This document shows, in pieces, positions 39,371-49,337 of a stretch of 64,000 nt of DNA (position 1 is its first letter; the number at the start of each line of letters is the position of its first letter). The translations under genes and the position numbers were made by a program. This DNA comes from Bacteroidales bacterium UBA3653 (GTDB lineage Bacteria; Bacteroidota; Bacteroidia; Bacteroidales; Paludibacteraceae), in NCBI GenBank assembly GCA_002373505.1, contig DFKE01000017.1, forward strand, positions 364,602 through 428,601, read 5' to 3'. The notes under the pieces were generated by a model, which had not been told where the DNA came from, ran no database searches, and was given only the letters and a program-made list of their open reading frames with translations.

Positions 39371-40315
39371 TTATTTCTTCAGATAAGCATTGATATTATT
39401 CTCAATGCGTGTTGCTAAATCACAGGTCTCTTCTTTCACGAACGCGTCCCCTGTAATACCTTCGTACAGTTCCACATAACGATCCGTGATCGATTGAACG
39501 ATAGCTGGCGTCATTTCAGGCACTTGTTGTCCTGCCTTACCTTGGAAACCATTTTCCATCAGCCATTCTCTGACGAACTCTTTGGAGAGCTGGCGTTGCG
39601 GTTCTCCCGCTTCAAAGCGTTCCGCATAGCCGTCGGCATAGAAATAGCGGCTTGAATCAGGCGTATGCACCTCATCCATCAGCATCACTTTTCCGTTGCA
39701 CGAACCAAACTCATATTTGGTGTCAACCAGGATGAGTCCATGCTTCTCTGCTATCTCCTGACCTCTGGCAAAGAGCGCCAATGCATACTGCTCTATCTGC
39801 CTGTACTCATTCTCCGGCACCAATCCGCGCGCAAGGATTTCTTCGCGGGAGATATCCTCGTCATGGGTACCAATCTCCGCTTTGGTAGTAGGTGTGATAA
39901 TAGGAGTCGGGAACTTCTCATTCTCCCTCATCCCATCCGGCAGTTTAACCCCGCATATCTCCCTTGCACCGGCTTTGTATGCCCTCCAGGCAGAGCCACA
40001 GAGGTAGCCGCGTACAATCATTTCAACCGGATAGCCCTTGCAACGATAGCCGATAGAAACCATCGGATCCGGTGTCGCCAACAGCCAGTTAGGCACTATA
40101 TCCCTCGTCTCATTCAAAAACTTAGCCGCAATCTGGTTGAGGATCTGTCCCTTGAAGGGGATTCCCTCCGGCAGAATGACGTCAAAAGCAGAGATGCGGT
40201 CTGTAGCCACCATACAAAGCAGGTTGTCACCAATGAAATAGACATCACGTACTTTGCCATGATAGACACTCGTTTGACCGGGAAAAGAAAAATTGGTTGA
40301 TGTTAATGCGTTCAT
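39371..40315 (-). CDS. purC: Phosphoribosylaminoimidazole-succinocarboxamide synthase (SAICAR synthetase)
   Basis: 314 residues, the longer eukaryote-like/Bacteroidetes form. YHGKVRDVYFIGDNLLCMVATDRISAFDVILPEGI, EMIVRGYLCGSAWRAYKAG, DTKYEFG and DEVHTPDSSRYF are all present. Condenses CAIR with aspartate using ATP. Separated by 29 bp from the PurF-like gene and 31 bp from carB. Confidence 0.97.
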   Translation of the reverse strand: MNALTSTNFSFPGQTSVYHGKVRDVYFIGDNLLCMVATDRISAFDVILPEGIPFKGQILNQIAAKFLNETRDIVPNWLLATPDPMVSIGYRCKGYPVEMIVRGYLCGSAWRAYKAGAREICGVKLPDGMRENEKFPTPIITPTTKAEIGTHDEDISREEILARGLVPENEYRQIEQYALALFARGQEIAEKHGLILVDTKYEFGSCNGKVMLMDEVHTPDSSRYFYADGYAERFEAGEPQRQLSKEFVREWLMENGFQGKAGQQVPEMTPAIVQSITDRYVELYEGITGDAFVKEETCDLATRIENNINAYLKK

Positions 40316-40346
40316 ATTATATCGAATTACGAATTAAAATTACGGA

Positions 40347-43300
40347 TTACTTATACTCGCTCCACTCTCTGATAGCAAGCGTATCCAGCGGCACATCAAG
40401 AAAAGCATTGATGAATGCCTCTGCCAACCGGGCGTTGGTAATCAACGGTATATTGAGGTCCACCGCCGTACGCCGCATCTGGTAATAACTGTCATGCACC
40501 GTGTCCGCCAAGGTATCTACAGGTATGCCTACAAACAGCTCAATCTGTTTGTTATGCATCAGATTAGAGACAATCGGTTGTTTCAGCTGGCCGAATTCAT
40601 CCAAATGCTCTTTCTTGTACACCCGGATATTAGGCACGCCTACCCCGTTGAGGAACTCACTTGTACCTCCCGTGGCGTAGATGGTATAGCCGCGTTGCAC
40701 AAGTCTCTTGATAACATCCAGAAGATGCGCGCGCTGTTTCGGCCCGCCTATGGCAAAAAGAATATTCTTCTTAGGGATACGCATTCCTACCGATAACAGC
40801 GATTTGAGGAGCGCACAACTTGCGTCTTCTCCAAGGCATCCCACTTCGCCGGTAGAAGCCATGTCCACTCCCAGTATAGGATCGGCATCCTGAAGCCGGT
40901 TAAAAGAGAACTGCGAGGCCTTTACTCCCACATAGTCAAAATCAAAGAGCGATTTGTGGGGCCGTTCGATAGGCAAACCAAGCATGATACGTGTTGCGAG
41001 GTCTATGAGATTGATCTTCAGCACTTTGCTCACAAACGGGAACGACCGTGAGGCACGAAGATTACACTCGATTACTTTGATCTCATTCTCCCGCGCCAGA
41101 TATTGGATATTGAACGGTCCGGAGATATTCAGTTCACGCGCTATCCGACCGGAAATACGTTTAATACGGCGTACGGTCTCTACATATAGTTTCTGCGCGG
41201 GGAACATGATCGTAGCATCGCCTGAATGGACTCCGGCAAACTCCACATGCTCGGAGATAGCATATGCTATTATCTCTCCGTCGCGCGCAACAGCATCCAT
41301 CTCCACTTCTTTGGTATTGGTCATGAACTTGGAAATAACCACAGGATGCTCTTTCGACACTTTGGCTGCCAGTTGCAGGAACTTATGCAGTTGCTCCTCG
41401 TTGGAGCAAACATTCATCGCTGCTCCGGAAAGGACATAAGACGGACGTACGAGGACAGGATATCCTACCCTCTCAATGAACTTTTCTACGTCGTCCATCG
41501 AGGTCAAAGCACTCCATTCCGGCTGATCCACTCCGATACGATCCAGCATAGCAGAGAATTTATCCCGATCCTCTGCGTTATCAATGGATTTTGCCGAAGT
41601 GCCCAAGATAGGAACTTGCTGTTTGTCCAGTTTCATCGCCAGATTGTTCGGGATCTGTCCTCCGGTGGAAACGATCACTCCTTGCGGGTTCTCCAGTTCA
41701 ATGATATCCATCACGCGTTCAAACGTGAGTTCATCGAAATAGAGGCGGTCACACACATCATAATCCGTAGAAACAGTCTCGGGGTTATAATTGATCATAA
41801 CCGAGCGGAACCCATTATTGCGGATGGTATTCAGAGCCTGTACTCCGCACCAGTCAAACTCTACAGACGAACCGATCCTGTATGCACCGGAACCCAATAC
41901 AATAATTGATTTATGGTCTCCCGTATAATGCACATCGTTCTTGATGCCGCTATACGTCAGATAGAGGTAATTGGTCTGTGCCGGGAACTCTCCTGCCAAC
42001 GTGTCTATCTGTTTTACGACCGGCAGTACGCCCATGTTCTTACGGAATTCACGCATCTTAATGACCGCTTGATCCATCGGCATCTGCTTGCCTAATCCAA
42101 CAGCCCGTGCAATCTGGAAATCCGAGAATCCCAGCTGTTTGGCGCGCAGAAGGAGGTCGTGCGACAGATTTTCCAACCCACCCGTCTGTCTGAGTTTGAG
42201 ATCCCATTGAATGATATGCTCCAAGCGCTGCAGGAACCAATTATCAATCTTCGTCAGTTTGTGTATCCGCTCAACGCTATAGCCCTCATACATCGCTTGT
42301 GCAATAGCAAAAATGCGCTTGTCCGTAGGAGCTTTGAGCGCCGCATCCAGATCATCCACATGAAGGTCTTTGTTTTCCGTAAAACCATGCATTCCCTGCC
42401 CGATCATTCTCAGACCTTTCTGAATAGCATCCTCGAAAGTACGGCCTATTGCCATTACTTCACCTACGGATTTCATGGAGCTACCAAGTTCACGGTTTAC
42501 CCCGCGGAACTTACCCAAATCCCAACGAGGTATCTTGCATACCACATAATCCAGCGCAGGCTCGAAGAAAGCGGAAGTGGATTGCGTAACGGAGTTCTTG
42601 AGTTCAAACAGACCATATCCGAGGCCTAATTTTGCTGCAACAAACGCAAGAGGATAGCCGGTTGCCTTGGAAGCCAAGGCAGAAGAACGGCTGAGACGTG
42701 CGTTAACCTCAATAACGCGGTAGTCTTCCGATTCAGGATCAAAGGCATACTGCACATTGCATTCACCTACGATACCTAAATGGCGGATGATGCGGATAGC
42801 AAGAGCGCGCAGTTTATGGTATTCAGAGTTAGTGAGCGTTTGAGAGGGCGCTATCACGATGGATTCACCGGTATGTATTCCCAGCGGATCAAAATTCTCC
42901 ATATTACATACCGTAATACAGTTGTCATAGCGGTCACGCACTACTTCGTACTCAATCTCTTTCCACCCCTTGAGTGACTTCTCCACAAGAACCTGCGGCG
43001 AGAACGAGAATGCTTTCTCCGCCAGCCTATCCAACTCCTGCTCATTGTCGCAGAATCCCGAGCCAAGACCACCCAAAGCGTACGCAGCACGGATAATAAC
43101 CGGATACCCCAATTCAGTTGCGGCACGACGAGCCTCTTCTATGGTTTCACACGCTTCGGATTTGATCGTCTTGACCTCAATCTGGTCCAATTGGCGTACG
43201 AAAAGTTCGCGGTCTTCCGTATTGATAATTGTCTCTACCGGCGTTCCTAATACTTGCACATTATATTTTTCCAACACCCCGGAGCGATAAAGAGCGACCC

Positions 43301-43592
43301 CGCAGTTGAGGGCTGTTTGTCCGCCGAAGGAAAGCAGAATGCCGTCCGGGCGCTCTTTCTCTATCAGACGCTCAACGAAATAAGGGGTAACCGGCAAGAA
43401 ATAGATATGATCCGCTACTCCTTCGGATGTCTGTACTGTAGCGATATTAGGATTGATCAGTACGGTCTCTATCCCTTCTTCACGAAGTGCTTTAAGCGCT
43501 TGGGAGCCCGAATAATCGAACTCACCGGCTTCGCCGATTTTAAGAGCACCTGAGCCAAGAACTAATACTTTATGTATGTTTTCAAATTTCAT
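40347..43592 (-). CDS. carB: Carbamoyl-phosphate synthase large subunit
   Basis: 1081 residues, full length. Two homologous ATP-grasp halves (GSGALKIGEAGEFDYSGSQALKAL at the N-terminus; GSGAYRIGSSVEFDWCGVQAL near residue 560), an oligomerisation domain, and a C-terminal MGS-like allosteric domain (from about 940; FAIGGPKQRAHLLDVI). Makes carbamoyl phosphate from bicarbonate, ammonia and 2 ATP. Pairs with CarA, 10 bp upstream. Confidence 0.97.
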   Translation of the reverse strand: MKFENIHKVLVLGSGALKIGEAGEFDYSGSQALKALREEGIETVLINPNIATVQTSEGVADHIYFLPVTPYFVERLIEKERPDGILLSFGGQTALNCGVALYRSGVLEKYNVQVLGTPVETIINTEDRELFVRQLDQIEVKTIKSEACETIEEARRAATELGYPVIIRAAYALGGLGSGFCDNEQELDRLAEKAFSFSPQVLVEKSLKGWKEIEYEVVRDRYDNCITVCNMENFDPLGIHTGESIVIAPSQTLTNSEYHKLRALAIRIIRHLGIVGECNVQYAFDPESEDYRVIEVNARLSRSSALASKATGYPLAFVAAKLGLGYGLFELKNSVTQSTSAFFEPALDYVVCKIPRWDLGKFRGVNRELGSSMKSVGEVMAIGRTFEDAIQKGLRMIGQGMHGFTENKDLHVDDLDAALKAPTDKRIFAIAQAMYEGYSVERIHKLTKIDNWFLQRLEHIIQWDLKLRQTGGLENLSHDLLLRAKQLGFSDFQIARAVGLGKQMPMDQAVIKMREFRKNMGVLPVVKQIDTLAGEFPAQTNYLYLTYSGIKNDVHYTGDHKSIIVLGSGAYRIGSSVEFDWCGVQALNTIRNNGFRSVMINYNPETVSTDYDVCDRLYFDELTFERVMDIIELENPQGVIVSTGGQIPNNLAMKLDKQQVPILGTSAKSIDNAEDRDKFSAMLDRIGVDQPEWSALTSMDDVEKFIERVGYPVLVRPSYVLSGAAMNVCSNEEQLHKFLQLAAKVSKEHPVVISKFMTNTKEVEMDAVARDGEIIAYAISEHVEFAGVHSGDATIMFPAQKLYVETVRRIKRISGRIARELNISGPFNIQYLARENEIKVIECNLRASRSFPFVSKVLKINLIDLATRIMLGLPIERPHKSLFDFDYVGVKASQFSFNRLQDADPILGVDMASTGEVGCLGEDASCALLKSLLSVGMRIPKKNILFAIGGPKQRAHLLDVIKRLVQRGYTIYATGGTSEFLNGVGVPNIRVYKKEHLDEFGQLKQPIVSNLMHNKQIELFVGIPVDTLADTVHDSYYQMRRTAVDLNIPLITNARLAEAFINAFLDVPLDTLAIREWSEYK

Positions 43593-43602
43593 ATCGATAC
43601 AA

Positions 43603-44709
43603 TTATTGGTTTAGAAGCTTTACGAAATCATCAAATAAGAACTCTGTATCCACCGGTCCGGAACAAGCCTCCGGATGGAATTGCGCAGAGAACCAAGGCT
43701 CCGTTTTATGTCTGATACCTTCGTTAGACCCATCATTCATATTGACAAACAACGGTTCCCACTCTTCCGGTAATGTATTTGCATCCACCGCGTATCCGTG
43801 GTTTTGCGAAGTTATAAAACAACGGTCAGTACCTACCATTCGTACCGGTTGATTGTGCGAACGATGACCATACGGCAACTTATAAATAGTCGCTCCGGCA
43901 GCCTTACCCAGCAACTGGTTACCCATACATATACCGGCTATAGGTTTATGGGATTTCATGTATGTCTTGATATGATCCACCAATACCTGACAGGTATCCG
44001 GATTGCCCGGTCCATTGGAGAGGAAAAGACCGTCTGCCTCTATCGTATTGAAATCATAATCCCATGGCACTCGTATCACTTCCAGCCCCCGGTTGATGAG
44101 ACACCGTATAATATTATGTTTCACTCCGCAATCCACAAGAATGACCTTTTTCGCTTTGCCCTCATTATAGCGGATAACTTGTTTGCACGAAACCTGCGCT
44201 ACAAAATTCACATCCTCGTATTGCGCTTCCGGCGCCGACGCACAGCCTTCTATCTCAATCGACCCCATCATCACTCCATGCTCACGGAGCAGCATCGTCA
44301 ATGCGCGCGTATCAATACCCGTAATGCCCGGAATATTCTCACGTTTGAGCCATTCGGCAAGCGTCTCATGACCGTTCCAATGGCTGAATTCCCCGCTGTA
44401 CTCACTGCAAATGATCGCTCTCGCATAGATACGGTCACTCTCCATGAAAGTGGCTAATCCATCCGGACGGAAAGAAAACTCCGGCACACCGTAGTTGCCT
44501 ACCAACGGGAAAGTAATGGTCATCAGTTGGCCCGCATAACTCGGGTCAGTAAGCGATTCCGGATACCCCACCATCGCAGTATTGAATACCACCTCGCCAC
44601 TTACCGGTACGTCAGCGCCAAAACTAAAGCCCTCAAAGACGGTACCATCACTAAGCCGTAAAAATGCTTTTTTCTTAGCCAATGTGGCACGATTAACTTC
44701 GTTTTTCAT
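43603..44709 (-). CDS. carA: Carbamoyl-phosphate synthase small (glutaminase) subunit
   Basis: 368 residues from the ATG at 44709, which shares one base with the purA stop (TAATG); an alternative ATG lies at 44718. N-terminal CPSase_sm domain (FLRLSDGTVFEGFSFGA) and a class I glutaminase domain with the nucleophile in AGICMGNQLLGKA near residue 263 and the His/Glu in QFHPEACSGP near residue 345. Supplies ammonia from glutamine to CarB. Confidence 0.96.
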   Translation of the reverse strand: MKNEVNRATLAKKKAFLRLSDGTVFEGFSFGADVPVSGEVVFNTAMVGYPESLTDPSYAGQLMTITFPLVGNYGVPEFSFRPDGLATFMESDRIYARAIICSEYSGEFSHWNGHETLAEWLKRENIPGITGIDTRALTMLLREHGVMMGSIEIEGCASAPEAQYEDVNFVAQVSCKQVIRYNEGKAKKVILVDCGVKHNIIRCLINRGLEVIRVPWDYDFNTIEADGLFLSNGPGNPDTCQVLVDHIKTYMKSHKPIAGICMGNQLLGKAAGATIYKLPYGHRSHNQPVRMVGTDRCFITSQNHGYAVDANTLPEEWEPLFVNMNDGSNEGIRHKTEPWFSAQFHPEACSGPVDTEFLFDDFVKLLNQ

Positions 44710-46004
44710 TATCTCCATATAGTTGCTTCGCGATCCGGACCTACTGAAATTATCTTAATAGGAGTAGCCAATTCGCGTTCCAAGAAATTAACATAGTTAA
44801 TAAATGCCTGCGGTAGTTCCTCCTGCTTGGTGCAGTGTGTCAAATCCGTCTGCCAACCGGGGAACTCCTCGTACACAGGCTCTACATTCTTATCAATAGA
44901 GAACGGGAAATCACGCGTCAGTTCTCCGTTGATACGATAAGCCGTGCAAGCTTTGATAACAGGGAACGTATCCAACACGTCGGATTTCATCATCAGCAGT
45001 TGTGTTACCCCGTTGAGCATGATAGTATATCGCAGTGCGACAAGATCAATCCATCCGCAACGGCGTTCGCGTCCGGTAACCGCACCGTACTCATGCCCTA
45101 TTGCGCGGATCTTCTTGCCCGTTTCATCAAACAGCTCTGTCGGGAAAGGCCCTGAGCCTACACGCGTACAATAGGCTTTGAAAATACCATACACTTCTCC
45201 AATCCGGCTTGGCGCCAATCCGAGACCGGTGCATGCTCCGGCACAAACCGTATTGCTGGAAGTCACAAAGGGATAAGAGCCGAAGTCAATATCCAGCAAC
45301 GATCCTTGTGCGCCTTCACATAAGATCGATTGATCTGCACTAAGCGCTTTGTTGACGAAATGCTCACTGTCAATAAAACGGAACGTACGCAGGTATTCAA
45401 TAGCCTGCATCCACTCTTTTTCAAGTGCTTCAAGTCCCTCTAATGACACAGGAGTTCCGCCATTGGCAACAGCAGAGGCATTGAGACCGTTGATCATGTC
45501 AATATGACGGGCACGTGCCAGCGCATATTTCTCGGAAAAGCCATCAAGAATATCGCCTACACGCAGTCCGTTACGGCTCACCTTGTCCGTATATGTCGGT
45601 CCAATACCTTTTCCTGTCGTACCGATCTTGGCCTTCCCCTTAGCTGCTTCGTTTGCCTGATCCAGAATACGATGGGTCGGCAGAATCAGGTGCGCTTTCT
45701 TGGAAATATACAAGCGGTCATGTAAGTTATGACCGGATTGCGCCAGTTCTTCCGCTTCCTTTTGGAACAAAACCGGATCCAACACAACACCATTGCCTAT
45801 CAGATTGACTTTGCCGCCTTGGAAGATACCGGAAGGAATACTACGCAGGACGTATTTCTGCCCTTCAAATTCAAGGGTATGCCCGGCGTTCGGACCTCCT
45901 TGGAAGCGGGCAATAATATCATACTTCGGAGTCAGTACATCCACCATTTTGCCTTTCCCCTCATCCCCCCATTGGAGTCCTAAAAGAATGTCTGCTTTTT
46001 TCAT
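44709..46004 (-). CDS. purA: Adenylosuccinate synthase
   Basis: 431 residues. GLQWGDEGKGKMVDVL (P-loop and catalytic Asp), GPNAGHTLEF (catalytic His), TGKGIGPTYTDK and GTSTGKGI-like elements, and the GTP-binding end. First committed step from IMP to AMP, using aspartate and GTP. Followed by carA, and preceded by purB with an ATGA overlap. Confidence 0.97.
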   Translation of the reverse strand: MKKADILLGLQWGDEGKGKMVDVLTPKYDIIARFQGGPNAGHTLEFEGQKYVLRSIPSGIFQGGKVNLIGNGVVLDPVLFQKEAEELAQSGHNLHDRLYISKKAHLILPTHRILDQANEAAKGKAKIGTTGKGIGPTYTDKVSRNGLRVGDILDGFSEKYALARARHIDMINGLNASAVANGGTPVSLEGLEALEKEWMQAIEYLRTFRFIDSEHFVNKALSADQSILCEGAQGSLLDIDFGSYPFVTSSNTVCAGACTGLGLAPSRIGEVYGIFKAYCTRVGSGPFPTELFDETGKKIRAIGHEYGAVTGRERRCGWIDLVALRYTIMLNGVTQLLMMKSDVLDTFPVIKACTAYRINGELTRDFPFSIDKNVEPVYEEFPGWQTDLTHCTKQEELPQAFINYVNFLERELATPIKIISVGPDREATIWR

Positions 46005-47293
46005 ATGCCTAATTGGTTAAAGATATAATCTACATTTTTCATGTAATAATCGAGTGTGAAGCAGTTGTCTATTTCCTGCGCCGACAAATATCGCATTACT
46101 TCAGGCGTACTCTTGAGCAGTTCCTGCATCTGGCCCCCCTCCATCAGTGTACGCATTGCCACAGGTTGCACCAGATCATATGCCTGCTCACGTACCAATC
46201 CTTTCTCTATCAGTGCGTTCATCACCCGTTGTGCGAAAATTGCGCCGTGAGTCAGGCCGATATTATGAAGCATATTCTCGGGATAAACCACCAGGTTATC
46301 CAAGATATTCATCAACCTTGCCAGCATATAATCCAACAACATCGTAGCATCCGGTAAAACAATCCGCTCGGTAGAAGAATGCGAAATATCCCGTTCGTGC
46401 CATAACGCGATGTTTTCAGATGCCGTACACATATAGCCGCGCATCACTCGCGCGCATCCGCATATGTTTTCAGAAGAAATAGGATTGCGCTTATGCGGCA
46501 TAGCGGATGAACCTTTCTGTCCTTTGCGGAAAGCTTCCTCCACTTCCCTTACCTCCTGACGCTGCATATTACGTATCTCCAGCGCTATTTGCTCCAAAGA
46601 TCCTGCAATAACGGCCAAAGAAGACAAATAGAATGCATGCCTGTCACGTCCCAACACCTGTGTTGCGATTTTAGCCGATTCGATACCCAGATGCTCGCAG
46701 ACATATTGCTGGATGAAAGGCGGGATATTAGCATAATTCCCTACTGCTCCTGACAGTTTGCCGGCCTCGACACCTTTCGCAGCCATCTCAAACCGCTCCA
46801 TATTGCGCTGCATCGTGGCATACCATAAAGCCCATTTTAGACCAAACGAAGTGACATCCGCGTGCATACCATGCGTACGTCCGATAACCGGAGTATATTT
46901 GAACTCGTTGGCCCGTTTCTGCAGCACAGCCATGAATTGTTTCAGGTCATCACGCAGAATGGAATTCGCTTGCTTGAGCAAATATCCGTTGGCCGTATCA
47001 ACCACGTCGGTCGAAGTCAGTCCGTAATGTACCCATTTGCGTTCCTCACCCAGCGATTCGCTGACCGTACGAGTAAAAGCCACTACATCATGGCGTGTGA
47101 TCTCCTCTATCTCATGGATGCGATCCACATCAAATGATGCATTAGCACGCAGTTTGGCCACATCGTCTTTGGGAACAATCCCCAACTCAGACCAAGCTTC
47201 AGTTGCGAGTATCTCTACCTCCAGATAAGCTTGGAACTTATTCTGCTCTGTCCATATATTGCGCATTGCTACGCGCGAATAACGATCTATCAT
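46001..47293 (-). CDS. purB: Adenylosuccinate lyase
   Basis: 430 residues. Fumarase/aspartase superfamily: HYGLTSTDVVDTA, GRTHGMHADVTSFG, and the signature GSSAMPHKRNPISSE. Releases fumarate in two steps, SAICAR to AICAR and adenylosuccinate to AMP. Overlaps purA by 4 bp and follows purT after 2 bp. Confidence 0.97.
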   Translation of the reverse strand: MIDRYSRVAMRNIWTEQNKFQAYLEVEILATEAWSELGIVPKDDVAKLRANASFDVDRIHEIEEITRHDVVAFTRTVSESLGEERKWVHYGLTSTDVVDTANGYLLKQANSILRDDLKQFMAVLQKRANEFKYTPVIGRTHGMHADVTSFGLKWALWYATMQRNMERFEMAAKGVEAGKLSGAVGNYANIPPFIQQYVCEHLGIESAKIATQVLGRDRHAFYLSSLAVIAGSLEQIALEIRNMQRQEVREVEEAFRKGQKGSSAMPHKRNPISSENICGCARVMRGYMCTASENIALWHERDISHSSTERIVLPDATMLLDYMLARLMNILDNLVVYPENMLHNIGLTHGAIFAQRVMNALIEKGLVREQAYDLVQPVAMRTLMEGGQMQELLKSTPEVMRYLSAQEIDNCFTLDYYMKNVDYIFNQLGI

Positions 47294-47295
47294 GA

Positions 47296-48477
47296 TTATT
47301 TTACGTTATAGGAAATGCATTTATACGCCTGCTCGACTTTAGCGAGTGCCTTTTCAACCGATTCGTCTGTAGCCAGAACTACTCCATAACGTCGATGTCC
47401 ATGTACTTCCGGTTTTCCGAACAAACGGAGTTGGACACCCGGAATCGCCAAAGCCTTCTCTATACCCTCAAAAAACACTTCTTTGCCTTCTCCTTCAATT
47501 ACGATAGCTTTACTTGCTGAAGGTTGGAAGAAGCGGATCTCCGGAACAGGGAGCCCTAAGACAGCGCGTGCATGCAGCGCGAATTCACTCAGATCCTGGC
47601 TAATCATAGTCACCATACCTGTATCATGCGGCCGCGGGCTGACTTCGGAGAAAATAACTTTATCTCCTTGTACAAACATCTCCACACCGAAAATACCATA
47701 TCCTCCTAATGCGTCTGTTACCTCTTTTGCGATATGCTGAGCTTGCAGTAGTGCCTCCTGTGACATTGCTTGCGGCTGCCATGATTCACGGTAGTCTCCG
47801 TCCACTTGGTGGTGTCCAATAGGTTGCAAGAACGTAGTACCGCCGGAATGACGTACTGTCAGCAAAGTAATCTCATAGTCAAAATGAATAAATCCTTCCA
47901 CAATGACTCTGCCTGCACCGGCACGTCCCCCCTCCTGTGAAATGGCCCATGCCGTCTCCATGTCTGCTTCTGTACGAATAGTAGATTGTCCGTGTCCTGA
48001 AGAAGACATGATAGGTTTAACCACACAGGGGATACCAATTTCCTTAACCGCAGCGATAAACTCGTCGTGATTATCAGCGAACTTGTACGGTGCTGTAGGC
48101 AAATGCAATTCCTCGGATGCCATACGACGTATCGCCTCGCGGTTCATAGTGAGGAAAGCGGCTTTTGCCGTCGGAATCACACGGTAGCCTTCTTTTTCCA
48201 GTTCTACCAATGTCGGAGTGGCAATAGCTTCTACTTCCGGGATAATAAGCGAAGGCTGCTCTGCTTCAATAATCTCACGCAGGCGGTTACCGTCCAGCAT
48301 ATTGAATACATACGAGCGATGCGCCACCTGCATAGCCGGTGCGTTCGCATAACGGTCACATGCGATTACTTCTACGCCGTAACGTTGAAGTTCAATAGTG
48401 ACTTCTTTGCCCAGTTCGCCGCTACCAAGCAACAATGCGCGTGTAGCAATGGGAGTGAGTGGAGTTCCGAATTTCAT
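47296..48477 (-). CDS. purT: Formate-dependent phosphoribosylglycinamide formyltransferase 2
   Basis: 393 residues. ATP-grasp enzyme: LLLGSGELGKEVTIELQRYGVEVIACDRY at the N-terminus, IPEVEAIAT, KPIMSSSGHGQS, FGVEMFV and SEVSPRPHDTGMVT. Makes formyl-GAR from GAR, formate and ATP, so this step does not need 10-formyl-THF. No purN is present in the window. It pairs logically with the formate channel at the end of the array. Confidence 0.96.
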   Translation of the reverse strand: MKFGTPLTPIATRALLLGSGELGKEVTIELQRYGVEVIACDRYANAPAMQVAHRSYVFNMLDGNRLREIIEAEQPSLIIPEVEAIATPTLVELEKEGYRVIPTAKAAFLTMNREAIRRMASEELHLPTAPYKFADNHDEFIAAVKEIGIPCVVKPIMSSSGHGQSTIRTEADMETAWAISQEGGRAGAGRVIVEGFIHFDYEITLLTVRHSGGTTFLQPIGHHQVDGDYRESWQPQAMSQEALLQAQHIAKEVTDALGGYGIFGVEMFVQGDKVIFSEVSPRPHDTGMVTMISQDLSEFALHARAVLGLPVPEIRFFQPSASKAIVIEGEGKEVFFEGIEKALAIPGVQLRLFGKPEVHGHRRYGVVLATDESVEKALAKVEQAYKCISYNVK

Positions 48478-48488
48478 TTTTGTACCAA

Positions 48489-49337
48489 TTATTTGTTAAT
48501 ACGTTTTTTATAACATTCTATCGTGTTGCGCATAAGCATTGTAATGGTCATGGGTCCTACGCCGCCCGGGACAGGAGTAATAGCACCTGCAATAGGAGCC
48601 ACAGTCTCAAAGTCAACATCTCCTACCAGTCTGCCGTCTTCCAGACGATTAATACCTACATCTATGACAATAGCGCCTTGCTTGACCATATCTGCCGTAA
48701 TCATTCGCGGACGACCTACAGCCACTATCAAAATATCCGCCTTGCGGCATATAGCAGCCAGATCTTTCGTGCGGCTGTGTGCTATTGTTACGGTGCAGTT
48801 CTTATCCAACAACAGTTTGGCTATCGGTTTTCCCACGATGTTGCTGCGCCCTACTATCACTGCATGTCGTCCTCCGAGGTCAACATGAGTTTGTTCCAAT
48901 AAAGCGATAATACCGAGCGGTGTGCATGGCACTATTGCCGGCTGATTCAGCCATAGTCCGGCAACATTGGAGGGATGAAAGCCGTCCACATCTTTTCCCG
49001 GAGCAATTGCTTCAATCACCGTCTGTTCGTCAATATGCTTCGGTAATGGCAATTGCACCAATATTCCATCCACATCGTCCTTTCCGTTTCGTTCTGCAAT
49101 AACACGAAGCAGTTCTTCCTGACTTGTTGCCTCCGGTAATTGAATCAGTTCGCCATCAAAGCCGCAATATTCCGTGGCTTTAATCTTACTTTTCACATAC
49201 GACATGCTGGCCGGGTTCTGCCCCACAATGATTACATCCAAACATGGTTTGCGGCCATATTTCCCGGTAAGAACGGCGACTTGCCCGCGCAGTTCTTCCT
49301 TCAGTTGTTGCGCTATTTGTTTTCCGTCAATGATCAT
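48489..49337 (-). CDS. folD: Methylenetetrahydrofolate dehydrogenase / methenyl-THF cyclohydrolase
   Basis: 282 residues from the ATG at 49337 (MIIDGKQIAQQLKEEL), which overlaps the purD stop (ATGA); the longer frame from 49382 is unlikely. Motifs VGQNPASMSYVKSKIKA (catalytic Lys), VQLPLPKHID and GRSNIVGKPIAKLLL, and PVPGGVGPMTITML. Provides 10-formyl-THF for PurH. Sits between purD and purT. Confidence 0.96.
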   Translation of the reverse strand: MIIDGKQIAQQLKEELRGQVAVLTGKYGRKPCLDVIIVGQNPASMSYVKSKIKATEYCGFDGELIQLPEATSQEELLRVIAERNGKDDVDGILVQLPLPKHIDEQTVIEAIAPGKDVDGFHPSNVAGLWLNQPAIVPCTPLGIIALLEQTHVDLGGRHAVIVGRSNIVGKPIAKLLLDKNCTVTIAHSRTKDLAAICRKADILIVAVGRPRMITADMVKQGAIVIDVGINRLEDGRLVGDVDFETVAPIAGAITPVPGGVGPMTITMLMRNTIECYKKRINK